From assembly GCA_011050085.1 (NCBI GenBank), contig DRGL01000023.1, positions 244,571 to 308,570 on the forward strand: DNA of 64,000 nucleotides, read 5' to 3'. Positions 40,612-48,759 of this stretch are shown here, one piece after another (position 1 is the stretch's first letter; each line of letters starts with the position of its first letter). The translations under genes and the position numbers were made by a program. The notes under the pieces are model-generated. The model saw only the letters and a program-made list of their open reading frames with translations, was not told the DNA's origin and did no database searches. Origin of the DNA: Pricia antarctica. GTDB lineage: Bacteria > Bacteroidota > Bacteroidia > Flavobacteriales > Flavobacteriaceae.

Positions 40612-41838
40612 CTACGCGTTATACTTTATTTTTACATTTTTAAAAAGAACTGCGAAAAATATCAGTACGAACGTGGCAAAGCCCGCAGGGTACATCCAAA
40701 TAGTCTGCCAGTCGTGAACACCGTCAGAAAGAAGGTATATATCGGTAATTTTGCCTGCTGCCCAAAAACCGATTAACATTCCTATTCCGTAAGTAGCCAA
40801 GGTAATTAAGCCTTGAGCTGAACTTTTGTATGCCTTTCCAGCTTTACTATCCGTGTAAATTTGGCCACTGACAAAGAAAAAATCGTAACAAAGTCCGTGC
40901 AAGGCGATGCCTGTCAACAAAAGCAGTACTAAATCTCCTGTGTCACCGTAGGCAAAAAGCAGGTAACGTATTCCCCAAGCCAACATCGCCACAAGCATCG
41001 TCATTTTAAAGCCGAACCTTTTGAAGAAATAAGGGAGTAAAAGCATAAAAAGAATTTCCGACACTTGGCCAATGGTCATTTTTCCAGCGGGATTGGCTAC
41101 CCCGATTTCCCCTAAAAACTGGCCTGCGTGTTGATAATAAAAAGCTAGCGGAATACAGATGAGTACGGAAGCCAAAAAGAATATAAGAAAATTACGGTCT
41201 TTTAACAACGAAAGGGCATCTAGACCCAAAACATCTGAAATTTTTACTTTTTTAGACCTATCGGCACGGGGCGGTGTTTTAGGAAGGGTAAAACTGAAAA
41301 GACCCAAAACGGCCGACGCTATAGACGCCATAAGAAAGGTATTCCTAAGTATTCCTTCAGAAATACCCAGTTCTGAATCCCAATTTAAATAACTGATGAG
41401 CAGTCCGGCTACTATCCATCCCGTAGTGCCGAAAACCCGTACTATGGGAAACTCCTTTCCAGGGTCGTTCATTTGGTTGAACGCAACCGAATTGACTAAA
41501 GCCAAGGTGCTCATATACAAAATCATATAGACCAATAAATACGGAAAGAAAAGATTGAAATCATTGGTCTGATAGAGAAGATACATCAAGACAGCTCCAC
41601 AGAGATGCAAAATGCCCAAAATACGTTCGGCATTAAAATAGCGGTCGGCAATCAATCCGATGATAAAAGGCGCCAAAATTGCGCCCCATGATTGCGTTGA
41701 ATAGGCCATGGCAGTTTCACCGCCGTCTGACCCTAAAGTGTTGGGAAGATAAATACCCATGGTCACAAACCAGCTGCCCCATATGAAAAATTCAAGGAAC
41801 ATCATTAAAGAAAGTTGCGTCCGTAGCGTACCGGTCAT
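40612..41838 (-). CDS. MFS transporter, nucleoside:H+ symporter (NupG/XapB-like) family
   Basis: A 408-residue 12-helix membrane protein. The start TLRTQLSLMMFLEFFIWGSW is the hallmark of the nucleoside:proton symporter branch of the major facilitators, and APFIIGLIADRYFNAERILG carries the loop 2-3 motif. In Bacteroidetes many of these sit with Gfo/Idh/MocA and TIM-barrel sugar genes and are thought to carry sugar derivatives instead of nucleosides; that is inference from context. Here it lies directly upstream of a Gfo/Idh/MocA gene on the same strand, which supports uptake of a sugar product across the inner membrane. Confidence 0.87.
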   Translation of the reverse strand: MTGTLRTQLSLMMFLEFFIWGSWFVTMGIYLPNTLGSDGGETAMAYSTQSWGAILAPFIIGLIADRYFNAERILGILHLCGAVLMYLLYQTNDFNLFFPYLLVYMILYMSTLALVNSVAFNQMNDPGKEFPIVRVFGTTGWIVAGLLISYLNWDSELGISEGILRNTFLMASIASAVLGLFSFTLPKTPPRADRSKKVKISDVLGLDALSLLKDRNFLIFFLASVLICIPLAFYYQHAGQFLGEIGVANPAGKMTIGQVSEILFMLLLPYFFKRFGFKMTMLVAMLAWGIRYLLFAYGDTGDLVLLLLTGIALHGLCYDFFFVSGQIYTDSKAGKAYKSSAQGLITLATYGIGMLIGFWAAGKITDIYLLSDGVHDWQTIWMYPAGFATFVLIFFAVLFKNVKIKYNA

Positions 41839-41908
41839 GTGTCTGGATTAAATAATTGCTGGGTCAAAATTTTACCTGATCTACGTAATTCGCAACGTAT
41901 TTTTACAT

Positions 41909-42352
41909 CTATCGTTTATAATGGATGTAGTCGGTTACGAGTGGCTCCAATCCATTCGACTTAAAATCGGATGCGATTTGCCCGCGGTGGTTCGTTGAAT
42001 GGTTAATGATGTGGAAAAGGATATCTTGTACCGTATTCGTAAACAATCTGTTTTCGGTATTTTCGTAATCTATCCTTTTTTCGAAATCTTCGGTGTTGGA
42101 TACAATTTCAAAAGAATTGCGTTGATTGTCATAATGGATATCTCCGAGTGTCTTTATATCATGCAATTGCCAGACTTCGAATTCCGGTTTACGATCTCTA
42201 ATCCGAGCATTCCAGATATGATGGGCGTTGAGAATGTGGCTAAAGAGCACCCCACTCTTTTCGGGTACCGTCTCAATGGTTGAAAAGACCTCTATCAATT
42301 TTTTGTTGCAGTGAAAATTGTAATCGAAAATGGAGTTGAAAAAAGGTTTCAC
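41909..42352 (-). CDS. DinB/YfiT-family protein
   Basis: A 147-residue four-helix protein. The likely metal-binding histidines are in FSHILNAHHIWNAR (about residues 37-50) and LFHIINHSTNHRGQI (about 113-127), the usual DinB-superfamily arrangement. Members include putative thiol transferases such as bacillithiol S-transferases and proteins of unknown function. It sits between the MFS transporter and the TIM-barrel lipoprotein genes on the same strand and may be co-transcribed, without an evident functional link. Confidence 0.85.
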   Translation of the reverse strand: MKPFFNSIFDYNFHCNKKLIEVFSTIETVPEKSGVLFSHILNAHHIWNARIRDRKPEFEVWQLHDIKTLGDIHYDNQRNSFEIVSNTEDFEKRIDYENTENRLFTNTVQDILFHIINHSTNHRGQIASDFKSNGLEPLVTDYIHYKR

Positions 42353-42425
42353 GTAATTTGGTATATATATTTGTACAGAAAAATTATCTCCTTGTTTTGA
42401 CTACAACACTAACGCGAGTCTTTCA

Positions 42426-43415
42426 TCAAGTAACTTCTTGCGCCGCTTTGAGCATCAAATCTTTGGTAGCAATGATACCAGCCTCTTCGCTCAGTTCACT
42501 GCCTTCATATTCAACCCCTATAAAACCGGTGTAGTCATGGTCTTTCACGATCTGTAACATTTTCACATAATCGATTACCTTCTCGTTGCCATCCGCATCG
42601 AAAACATTGCTTTTGGCACTCACAGCCTTTGCGTAGGGCATAAGTTCGGTGACTCCTTTATATTTATCATATTCATCGTCACAACCAGTATCTGAACGTT
42701 TAATACAAAAATTTCCGAAATCGGGCAGCGTACCGCAATTGTCCATATCCACCGAGGCCATTACATCGGCAAGCATGGTTCCTATTGATGAAAGTCCACC
42801 ATGATTTTCAACTATAACGTTGATGTTCTTATCTTTGGCATAGGTCGATAACTGGGTCAGGCCATCGATGGAATTGGCCTTCCATTCTTCAGGCTCTTGG
42901 CTTCCGTTCAAATTGACACGTATAGAGTGGCATCCTAAATCCTTTGCAGCATCTACCCATTTATAATGGCGTTGTACGGCTTCTTTTCTTTCCTTAGCAT
43001 CGCTAACCGCAAGATTACCTTGACCATCAATCATAATCAATACATTCTGCAAATCATACTTTTTAGCCTCGGCATTGGATTTTTCGATGAAATTAGCCAT
43101 GGCCTTTTCTGAGTATTCGTTATTCTCTGCATCGGCTGGATAAAGCTGGCTGACGTACTCTAAGCCTGAAAATCCCCAATCCTTTGCTTTCTCCGCGAAG
43201 GTATAGGGGTCAACACCATCATCCTTGATCATTTTATGAATGCTCCACTGAGCTAGCGAAAGCTTGAAAAATGGATCTACATCCTTTACCGTGTTGTCAG
43301 CACTTTCTTGCATTTCCGCATCTTTTTTTTTGGTTTCCTTGCAAGCGTACATCCCTAGAAAAGAGACAGCAAGACCAGCTTGTGAGCTATTACTAATAAA
43401 ATTTCTTCGTTTCAT
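42426..43415 (-). CDS. Exported TIM-barrel sugar isomerase/epimerase-like lipoprotein
   Basis: A 329-residue protein that starts MKRRNFISNSSQAGLAVS and reaches a lipobox-like GMYAC (Cys at about 25), so it looks like a twin-arginine-type lipoprotein. The rest is an AP-endonuclease-2/xylose-isomerase-like TIM barrel: DWGFSGLEYVSQLYPA, VLIMIDGQGNLA, HSIRVNLNGSQEP, INVIVENHGGLSS, CGTLPDFGNFC and FIGVEYEGSELSEE. Its envelope location contrasts with the cytoplasmic TIM barrel at 32285. It is divergent from GMC copy 2 across 143 bases, the same layout as the first pair. An enzymatic role on oxidised sugars is inferred. Confidence 0.85.
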   Translation of the reverse strand: MKRRNFISNSSQAGLAVSFLGMYACKETKKKDAEMQESADNTVKDVDPFFKLSLAQWSIHKMIKDDGVDPYTFAEKAKDWGFSGLEYVSQLYPADAENNEYSEKAMANFIEKSNAEAKKYDLQNVLIMIDGQGNLAVSDAKERKEAVQRHYKWVDAAKDLGCHSIRVNLNGSQEPEEWKANSIDGLTQLSTYAKDKNINVIVENHGGLSSIGTMLADVMASVDMDNCGTLPDFGNFCIKRSDTGCDDEYDKYKGVTELMPYAKAVSAKSNVFDADGNEKVIDYVKMLQIVKDHDYTGFIGVEYEGSELSEEAGIIATKDLMLKAAQEVT

Positions 43416-43558
43416 CGATTGTGAATTGTTTTAGCTTATAATTAATGATATGACTCAAAATTCTATCTTAAAAATAAGATACCATCAAGAAGTATAGCGA
43501 ATAAATGTAGAGAATTAATTTTATATTTAATAAATTTAGGGACTAAACAATTCCGTAC

Positions 43559-45277
43559 ATGAGCAAATTTTATTACAATCAAGAGCAAGAGTCATATGAC
43601 GCAATCGTAGTAGGCACAGGTATCAGTGGAGGATGGGCGGCAAAGGAACTTTGCGAAAAAGGCCTAAAAACCTTAGTGCTGGAAAGAGGCCGGATGGTCA
43701 AGCACATTGAAGACTACGAGACAGCGAATATGGATGATTGGGATTTTCCGAACTCCGGAGAGCCCACGCAAGAGGATATTGCCCAACAACAGAAACAGAA
43801 CAGAACAGGCTACACCACGAATGCGGCCAGTAAAATGTGGTTCGTAAACGATTTGAAGCATCCCTATAACGAAATCCAACGTTTCGATTGGATGCGGGGC
43901 TATCACGTCGGTGGCCGTTCGCTGCAATGGGGCCGTCAAAGCTATCGCTGGAGCGATATCGATTTTTCGGCGAATAAAAATGATGGTATTGCCGTAGACT
44001 GGCCCGTACGCTATAAGGATATTGCACCATGGTATGAAAAGGTGGAAAAATACATTGGTATTAGCGGAGAGGCGCTGAACCTTGCACACTTGCCAGATAG
44101 TATTTTCTCTCCTCCAATGGAACTAAACTGTGTAGAAGAAGTTTTCAAGGATAAAGTTTCGGAAGGCTTCGATGGCCGGCCGGTTACTGTAGGCCGAGTC
44201 GCCCATATTACAGGTGACAAGCAATACGAAGGTAATGGGCGACAGAAATGTCAATACCGTAACCGCTGTATTCGAGGATGTCCTTTCGGGGCTTACTTCA
44301 GCAGTCTTTCGTCTACCTTACCTGCCGCAGAAGCTACCGGTAATATGACCCTTAGGCCCGACTCTATTGTAACTGAAGTAATTTATGATGCCGATACAAA
44401 AAAGGCAACGGGTGTTAAAGTTATCGATCGGGTAACCAAAGAGACTTATGAATTCAAGTCTAAGGTAATTTTTCTTTGTGCTTCCGCTATACCAACTGCT
44501 TCAATCTTGATGCAGTCAAAATCGGACCGTTTTCCAAATGGAATGGGGAACGATTCAGATCAATTGGGCCGAAATATTATGGATCATCATTTAGGGGTAG
44601 GCGCTTCTGGAAAATATGATGGTTTCGAAGATAAATTCTATAAGGGCAGAAGACCGAACGGTGTTTACATTCCCCGTTTCAGAAACCTGGGTGGAGCCTC
44701 AGACAGAAAAGATTACAAACGTGGTTTCGGATATCAAGGTGGTGCTAGCAGGGGCAACTGGGAAGAGTTGATTGCAGAACTTTCATACGGAAAAGAATTG
44801 AAGGATGCTATTTTGAAGCCAGGAGGATGGACCATGGGCATCGGAGGTTTTGGAGAGGTATTGCCCTACGAGGAAAATAGAATGACATTGGATTATGAAA
44901 AATTAGACGACTGGGGATTACCAACAGTTACTTTTGATGCAGGTTTCAAGGAAAATGAGCTGAATATGCGAAAAGATATGAAGCAATCGGCCATTGATAT
45001 GCTCGAAAAAGCAGGCGCTAGAGACATAAAGGGCCACGACAACGAAACCGGTTTGGGACTTGGTATTCATGAAATGGGAACCGCACGTATGGGCCGTAAC
45101 CGTACAACTTCAGTATTGAACGGAAACAATCAGTTACACGATGTACCGAACGTATACGTGACAGACGGAGCTTTTATGGCTTCCGCCAGCTGTGTTAATC
45201 CTTCGTTGACCTATATGGCCTTCACCGCCAGAGCGGCAGAACATGCAGCCAACGAACTTAAAAAAGGAAATATATAA
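43559..45277 (+). CDS. GMC-family FAD oxidoreductase (probable glycoside 3-dehydrogenase catalytic subunit), copy 2
   Basis: A 572-residue flavoprotein closely similar to the one at 33501 along its whole length. It has YDAIVVGTGISGGWAAKEL at about 13-31, LVLERGRMVKHIEDYE, RGYHVGGRSLQWGRQSYRW, the cysteine motif CQYRNRCIRGCPFG at 231-244 (Cys-x5-Cys-x3-Cys, candidate 3Fe-4S site), and the C-terminal HEMGTARMG and SASCVNPSLTYMAF. It has no export signal. Its stop codon overlaps by one base the ATG of a Tat-signal small subunit of the gluconate-2-dehydrogenase subunit-3 type. Catalytic subunits of this kind oxidise the C3 hydroxyl of glycosides or act on gluconate or glucose, passing electrons to a cytochrome or quinone. 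Which substrate applies here is open. Confidence 0.9.
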   Translation: MSKFYYNQEQESYDAIVVGTGISGGWAAKELCEKGLKTLVLERGRMVKHIEDYETANMDDWDFPNSGEPTQEDIAQQQKQNRTGYTTNAASKMWFVNDLKHPYNEIQRFDWMRGYHVGGRSLQWGRQSYRWSDIDFSANKNDGIAVDWPVRYKDIAPWYEKVEKYIGISGEALNLAHLPDSIFSPPMELNCVEEVFKDKVSEGFDGRPVTVGRVAHITGDKQYEGNGRQKCQYRNRCIRGCPFGAYFSSLSSTLPAAEATGNMTLRPDSIVTEVIYDADTKKATGVKVIDRVTKETYEFKSKVIFLCASAIPTASILMQSKSDRFPNGMGNDSDQLGRNIMDHHLGVGASGKYDGFEDKFYKGRRPNGVYIPRFRNLGGASDRKDYKRGFGYQGGASRGNWEELIAELSYGKELKDAILKPGGWTMGIGGFGEVLPYEENRMTLDYEKLDDWGLPTVTFDAGFKENELNMRKDMKQSAIDMLEKAGARDIKGHDNETGLGLGIHEMGTARMGRNRTTSVLNGNNQLHDVPNVYVTDGAFMASASCVNPSLTYMAFTARAAEHAANELKKGNI

Positions 45278-45924
45278 TGGATAGAAGAAAAGCACTCAGA
45301 AATATGGGATTGGCTATGGGGTATACCGTCGCCATGCCTACTTTATTTAGTATCGTACAGAGTTGTAAACAAGAAACCGTGCTCGAATGGACTCCCGATT
45401 TCTTTTCAAAGGATGAAGGTGCGGCATTAACCAAATTGGTAGATATTATTATTCCAAAAACGGACATAGCTTCGGCGTCAGAGACCCAAGTGCACCTTTT
45501 TATCGACAAATTTGCCAACGAGGTAATGGACGATAAGCAACAGAAATTTTGGAAAATGTCAATGGCACGCTTTCTTGAAAAGGCCAAAAAAGATTCAGAT
45601 ACCGAAAAGGCGGGTGATTTAACCGCTGAAGACCTAGAGGCCGTTTTAGCACCTGCGCTTAAATCATCAAAAGAAGATCAAATAAAGAATTTCAAGGCCA
45701 TACAGCAGTATAATGAGGCTATTGCAGACGATGAGGAGCCGCTATTAGACGATGCCATCTCTCGTTTTGGCTTCGCAAACAATCTACGCGGACTTACCAT
45801 AATGGGCTATAAGACTTCTGAATACGTTGGCGAAGAAGTACTTGCATACCTACCGGTTCCGGGCGTATACATTGGTTGTGGTGACCTTCAGGAACTGACC
45901 GGTGGAAAAGATTGGTCAATATAA
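45277..45924 (+). CDS. Gluconate 2-dehydrogenase subunit 3-family small subunit, Tat lipoprotein
   Basis: A 215-residue protein whose ATG overlaps the last base of the GMC gene (TAATG), so the two are translationally coupled. The N terminus MDRRKALRNMGLAMGYTVAM is a twin-arginine signal ending near a lipobox-like VQSC (Cys at about 30). The mature part has family marks: LTKLVDIIIPKTDIASA, FGFANNLRGLTIMGYKTSEY and PGVYIGCGDLQELTGG. Small subunits of this family act as chaperone and carry the folded GMC subunit through the Tat pore. The lipid would tether the complex to a membrane on the periplasmic side. A c-type cytochrome subunit, found with some homologues, is not encoded nearby. Confidence 0.88.
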   Translation: MDRRKALRNMGLAMGYTVAMPTLFSIVQSCKQETVLEWTPDFFSKDEGAALTKLVDIIIPKTDIASASETQVHLFIDKFANEVMDDKQQKFWKMSMARFLEKAKKDSDTEKAGDLTAEDLEAVLAPALKSSKEDQIKNFKAIQQYNEAIADDEEPLLDDAISRFGFANNLRGLTIMGYKTSEYVGEEVLAYLPVPGVYIGCGDLQELTGGKDWSI

Positions 45925-45948
45925 TTCTCAATACTAAATTTTGAAAAC

Positions 45949-45997
45949 GGAAAGGGTTGGAGGCAAATTTATAAAGCTTTTGACCCTTTCCCATTTT
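45949..45997 (+). terminator. Probable terminator after the GMC/small-subunit pair
   Basis: GGAAAGGGT at 45949-45957 and ACCCTTTCC at 45983-45991 are exact inverted repeats with inner CAAA/TTTG pairing and are followed by ATTTTTGG. It lies 25 bases after the small-subunit stop. Confidence 0.5.
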
Positions 45998-46122
45998 TGG
46001 TAATCTCTCAGAACTAATTTTGGGGATTATCTGGCTTGTTATTGAAGCGCATCAATAAAGAATATCGAAAAATTATTGGATTACAATTATTAAATCAACT
46101 CATAAAAGTAAACACCAACAAA

Positions 46123-47043
46123 ATGAAAAGACGCAATTTTATACAGAAAACAGCATTGACCGGCAGTGCGCTTTCAATGGGCGGAGCTTTTGCATATGCC
46201 AAAAATAATACAACCAATAGTTTTGCTCCCCACAAATTCAATCTCAAATACGCACCTCATCTAGGTATGTTCGAGAACCTTGCAGGTAAAGATCCTATCG
46301 ATCAGCTTAATTTTATGGCCGACCAAGGTTTTACGGCCTTTGAAGACAATGGCATGATGGACAGGGACGTTGCCTTACAGAACAAAATGGGCGAAACTAT
46401 GGCAAAAAGGGGTATGACCATGGGTGTTTTCGTAGTTCAAAAGGGAGGTAATATGGCCAATACCCTTGCTGCTGGCAAAAAAGAGTATATCGATATCTTT
46501 TTAGATGGATGTAAAAAAGCCGTCGAGACCGCCAAACGCTGTAATGCTAAATGGATGACCGTAGTGCCTGGTGGGTTTGAAAGAAACTTACCGACCGGAA
46601 TACAAGATGGTCATGTTATCGAGGCGCTTAAAAGAGGCTCTGAAATTTTAGAACCACACGGTTTGGTGATGGTACTCGAGCCCCTATCCGATTCTCCCGA
46701 CCTATACCTACAAAACTCTGATCAGACCTATATGATTTGCAAGGGTGTTGATAGCCCCGCCTGTAAAATTTTATTCGATATATACCATATGCAAAAAACC
46801 GAGGGTCACCTAATTCACAATATGGAACTTACCTGGGACGAAATCGCATATATTCAAATTGGCGATAACCCCGGTAGAAATGAACCTACTACGGGAGAGA
46901 TTAACTACAAAAATGTATTCAAATGGATTCATGAAAAGGGATTTACCGGCGTACTTGGTATGGAACATGGAAATTCGAAGGATGGTAAGGCCGGAGAACA
47001 GGCCGTTATCGATGCCTATAAGCAAGAAGATAATTTTATGTGA
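46123..47043 (+). CDS. Exported hydroxypyruvate isomerase-like TIM barrel (Tat signal)
   Basis: The start is taken at the ATG at 46123 (306 residues), because a twin-arginine signal begins there: MKRRNFIQKTALTGSALSMG, then GAFAYAK. The upstream in-frame extension to 46036 lacks signal character. The barrel matches the hydroxypyruvate isomerase branch of AP-endonuclease-2-like proteins: LNFMADQGFTAFEDNGMMD, MTVVPGGFERNLP, GLVMVLEPLSDSPD with Glu, KILFDIYHMQKTEG with Asp and His, IQIGDNPGRNEPTTGEINY and GVLGMEHGNSKDG. No lipobox is seen, so it is likely soluble in the periplasm. It follows the GMC/small-subunit pair on the same strand, with a possible terminator between. Confidence 0.85.
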   Translation: MKRRNFIQKTALTGSALSMGGAFAYAKNNTTNSFAPHKFNLKYAPHLGMFENLAGKDPIDQLNFMADQGFTAFEDNGMMDRDVALQNKMGETMAKRGMTMGVFVVQKGGNMANTLAAGKKEYIDIFLDGCKKAVETAKRCNAKWMTVVPGGFERNLPTGIQDGHVIEALKRGSEILEPHGLVMVLEPLSDSPDLYLQNSDQTYMICKGVDSPACKILFDIYHMQKTEGHLIHNMELTWDEIAYIQIGDNPGRNEPTTGEINYKNVFKWIHEKGFTGVLGMEHGNSKDGKAGEQAVIDAYKQEDNFM

Positions 47044-47063
47044 TTGGTATTAAATGTCCAATC

Positions 47064-47101
47064 AAAAAAAAGCAGCTATTTTATAATAGCTGCTTTTTTT
47101 A
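47064..47101. terminator. Bidirectional terminator between convergent genes
   Basis: AAAAAAAAGCAGCTATT and AATAGCTGCTTTTTTT flank a four-base TTAT loop, giving perfect complementarity with T runs on both strands. It fills the gap between the isomerase-like gene (stop at 47043) and the TrpB2-like gene (stop at 47105). Confidence 0.9.
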
Positions 47102-47104
47102 TAC

Positions 47105-48478
47105 TCATTTTTGTTTGGGGATTTCCGGCGTATTCAACCTTGCAATTGAAGCGTTTATCTCATCTTGCGAGAGTTCGTGCTTTACGATTTTACCTTCAAA
47201 GAAATCGTCATACGCTTTCATATCAAAGTTGCCATGGCCACAAAGGTTGAACAGAATTGTTTTTGAAACCCCATCCGCCTTACATTTTTTCGCTTCTGCG
47301 ATAGCGGTAGCGATACCATGTGTTGCTTCCGGTGCGGGAATAATTCCTTCTGTCTTGGCGAATAGTACGCCAGCATCAAATACTTCGAGGTTATCATGTG
47401 CCACGGCTTCAATCAAATTATCCCTAAGCAACTGACTTACAATTACTCCGGCACCATGATATCGTAGACCACCGGCATGAATGGGCGCCGGCACAAAGTC
47501 GTGACCTAAAGTATACATGGGCAATAACGGCGTCATTCCCACAGTATCGCCAAAGTCATACCGGAATATGCCCCGAGTCAATTTCGGACATGAGGTGGGT
47601 TCACTGGCGATGCAGCGAATATTTTTACCTTCCTCAAAATTCAATCGTAAGAACGGAAAAGCGAGTCCTGCAAAATTTGAACCTCCACCAAAAGGAGCGA
47701 TAACGATATCGGGCATATCACCGGCTTTTTCCATTTGTTTTATAGCTTCTTGACCGATGATAGTCTGGTGCAACTTGACATGGTTCAAGACACTGCCTAA
47801 AGCGTATTTCGTATCTTCACGCTGTGCGGCCATCTCTACCGCCTCTGAAATGGCAATGCCTAAGGAACCTGGACTATCAGGATTTTCAGCCAAAATCTTC
47901 CGGCCCGCTTCCGTCAAGTTGCTCGGGGAAGCAAAAACATTGGCACCCCAAGCATTCATCATCGATTTACGATATGGCTTATGTTGGTATGAGAGTTTTA
48001 CCATATAAACATCACACTCGATACCAAAGTGCTGGCAGGCAAAAGCAAGTGCACTGCCCCATTGACCCGCGCCGGTTTCTGTGGTAATGCGTTTAACCCC
48101 TTCCTGTTTGTTATAATAAGCCTGAGGAACCGCAGTATTTGGTTTATGCGAACCCGATGGACTTACGCCCTCATATTTATAGTAGATTTTAGCCGGTGTA
48201 TCCAATGCTTTTTCCAAACCGTGGGCCCTATAAAGGGGTGTAGGCCTCCAAAGGGAGTAAATATTGCGAACCTCGTCAGGTATGGTTATCCATTTTTCAG
48301 TGCTGACCTCTTGCTCAATCAAAGCCATGGGGAAAAGTGGTGCCAAGGCTTCCGGACCGATAGGTTCTAAAGTACTTGGGTTTAACGGCGGAAGCGGTTT
48401 ATTGGGCATATCGGCCACGATATTATACCAGTTTTCGGGTATTTCATGTTCTTCTAAAGTAAACTTTCTCTGTTTCAT
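47105..48478 (-). CDS. TrpB2-type tryptophan synthase beta-like PLP enzyme
   Basis: A 457-residue PLP enzyme of the TrpB2 group, longer than the usual 400-residue TrpB by an N-terminal extension (EHEIPENWYNIVADMPNKP). The PLP lysine is in SPSGSHKPNTA (Lys112). TTETGAGQWGSALAFACQHF and the phosphate-binding FGGGSNFAG are intact. TrpB2 proteins make tryptophan from indole and serine but are often encoded without a trpA partner; a general salvage or serine-deaminating role has been proposed. There is no trpA or other trp gene in the window, so this is a stand-alone copy. The following interval up to hflX is gene-poor. Confidence 0.93.
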   Translation of the reverse strand: MKQRKFTLEEHEIPENWYNIVADMPNKPLPPLNPSTLEPIGPEALAPLFPMALIEQEVSTEKWITIPDEVRNIYSLWRPTPLYRAHGLEKALDTPAKIYYKYEGVSPSGSHKPNTAVPQAYYNKQEGVKRITTETGAGQWGSALAFACQHFGIECDVYMVKLSYQHKPYRKSMMNAWGANVFASPSNLTEAGRKILAENPDSPGSLGIAISEAVEMAAQREDTKYALGSVLNHVKLHQTIIGQEAIKQMEKAGDMPDIVIAPFGGGSNFAGLAFPFLRLNFEEGKNIRCIASEPTSCPKLTRGIFRYDFGDTVGMTPLLPMYTLGHDFVPAPIHAGGLRYHGAGVIVSQLLRDNLIEAVAHDNLEVFDAGVLFAKTEGIIPAPEATHGIATAIAEAKKCKADGVSKTILFNLCGHGNFDMKAYDDFFEGKIVKHELSQDEINASIARLNTPEIPKQK

Positions 48479-48613
48479 AAATTAGTTGTGTTATGCGATG
48501 CCATTAGGGGAATCAGAACTTTAAATTAATGAAAAAGTGTGTTCCATCGAAATAGGGATAATCTTTTTAGTAAAGTAAAAACGTATATATACTGTTACCA
48601 TCAATTCAGAAGC

Positions 48614-48697
48614 ATGGATAAATATATTATTATACTTATTATATACTTAGCAGCCTATATTTCCGCAGTTGCGGCCCGACCTTACATACAGAAATAA
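48614..48697 (+). CDS. Candidate 27-residue membrane microprotein
   Basis: An ATG at 48614 opens a 27-codon ORF whose product is one hydrophobic helix (IIILIIYLAAYISAVAA) with a short basic tail. A strong terminator hairpin follows 28 bases after its stop, and A+T-rich sequence precedes it, so it looks like a self-contained short transcript. There is no homologue I can name. The alternative is that the RNA itself, of roughly 150-200 bases ending at the hairpin, is the product. Confidence 0.4.
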   Translation: MDKYIIILIIYLAAYISAVAARPYIQK

Positions 48698-48724
48698 ATT
48701 CTAGTACAAATAGGTGATCTCATA

Positions 48725-48758
48725 ACAAAAACGCCCCTTTTCAAGGGACGTTTTTGTT
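48725..48758 (+). terminator. Terminator hairpin in the gene-poor interval
   Basis: AACAAAAACGCCCCTT and AAGGGACGTTTTTGTT pair around a TTC loop with one C-A mismatch in the stem, followed by T-rich sequence. It does not serve either annotated neighbour (the TrpB2-type gene at 47105-48478 reads the other way), so it implies a small transcript starting after 48500. Confidence 0.75.
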
Positions 48759-48759
48759 A

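Noticed and set aside
46036..46122. Longer start for the hydroxypyruvate isomerase-like gene
   Set aside because: The extra 29 residues precede and would bury the twin-arginine signal that begins at 46123.
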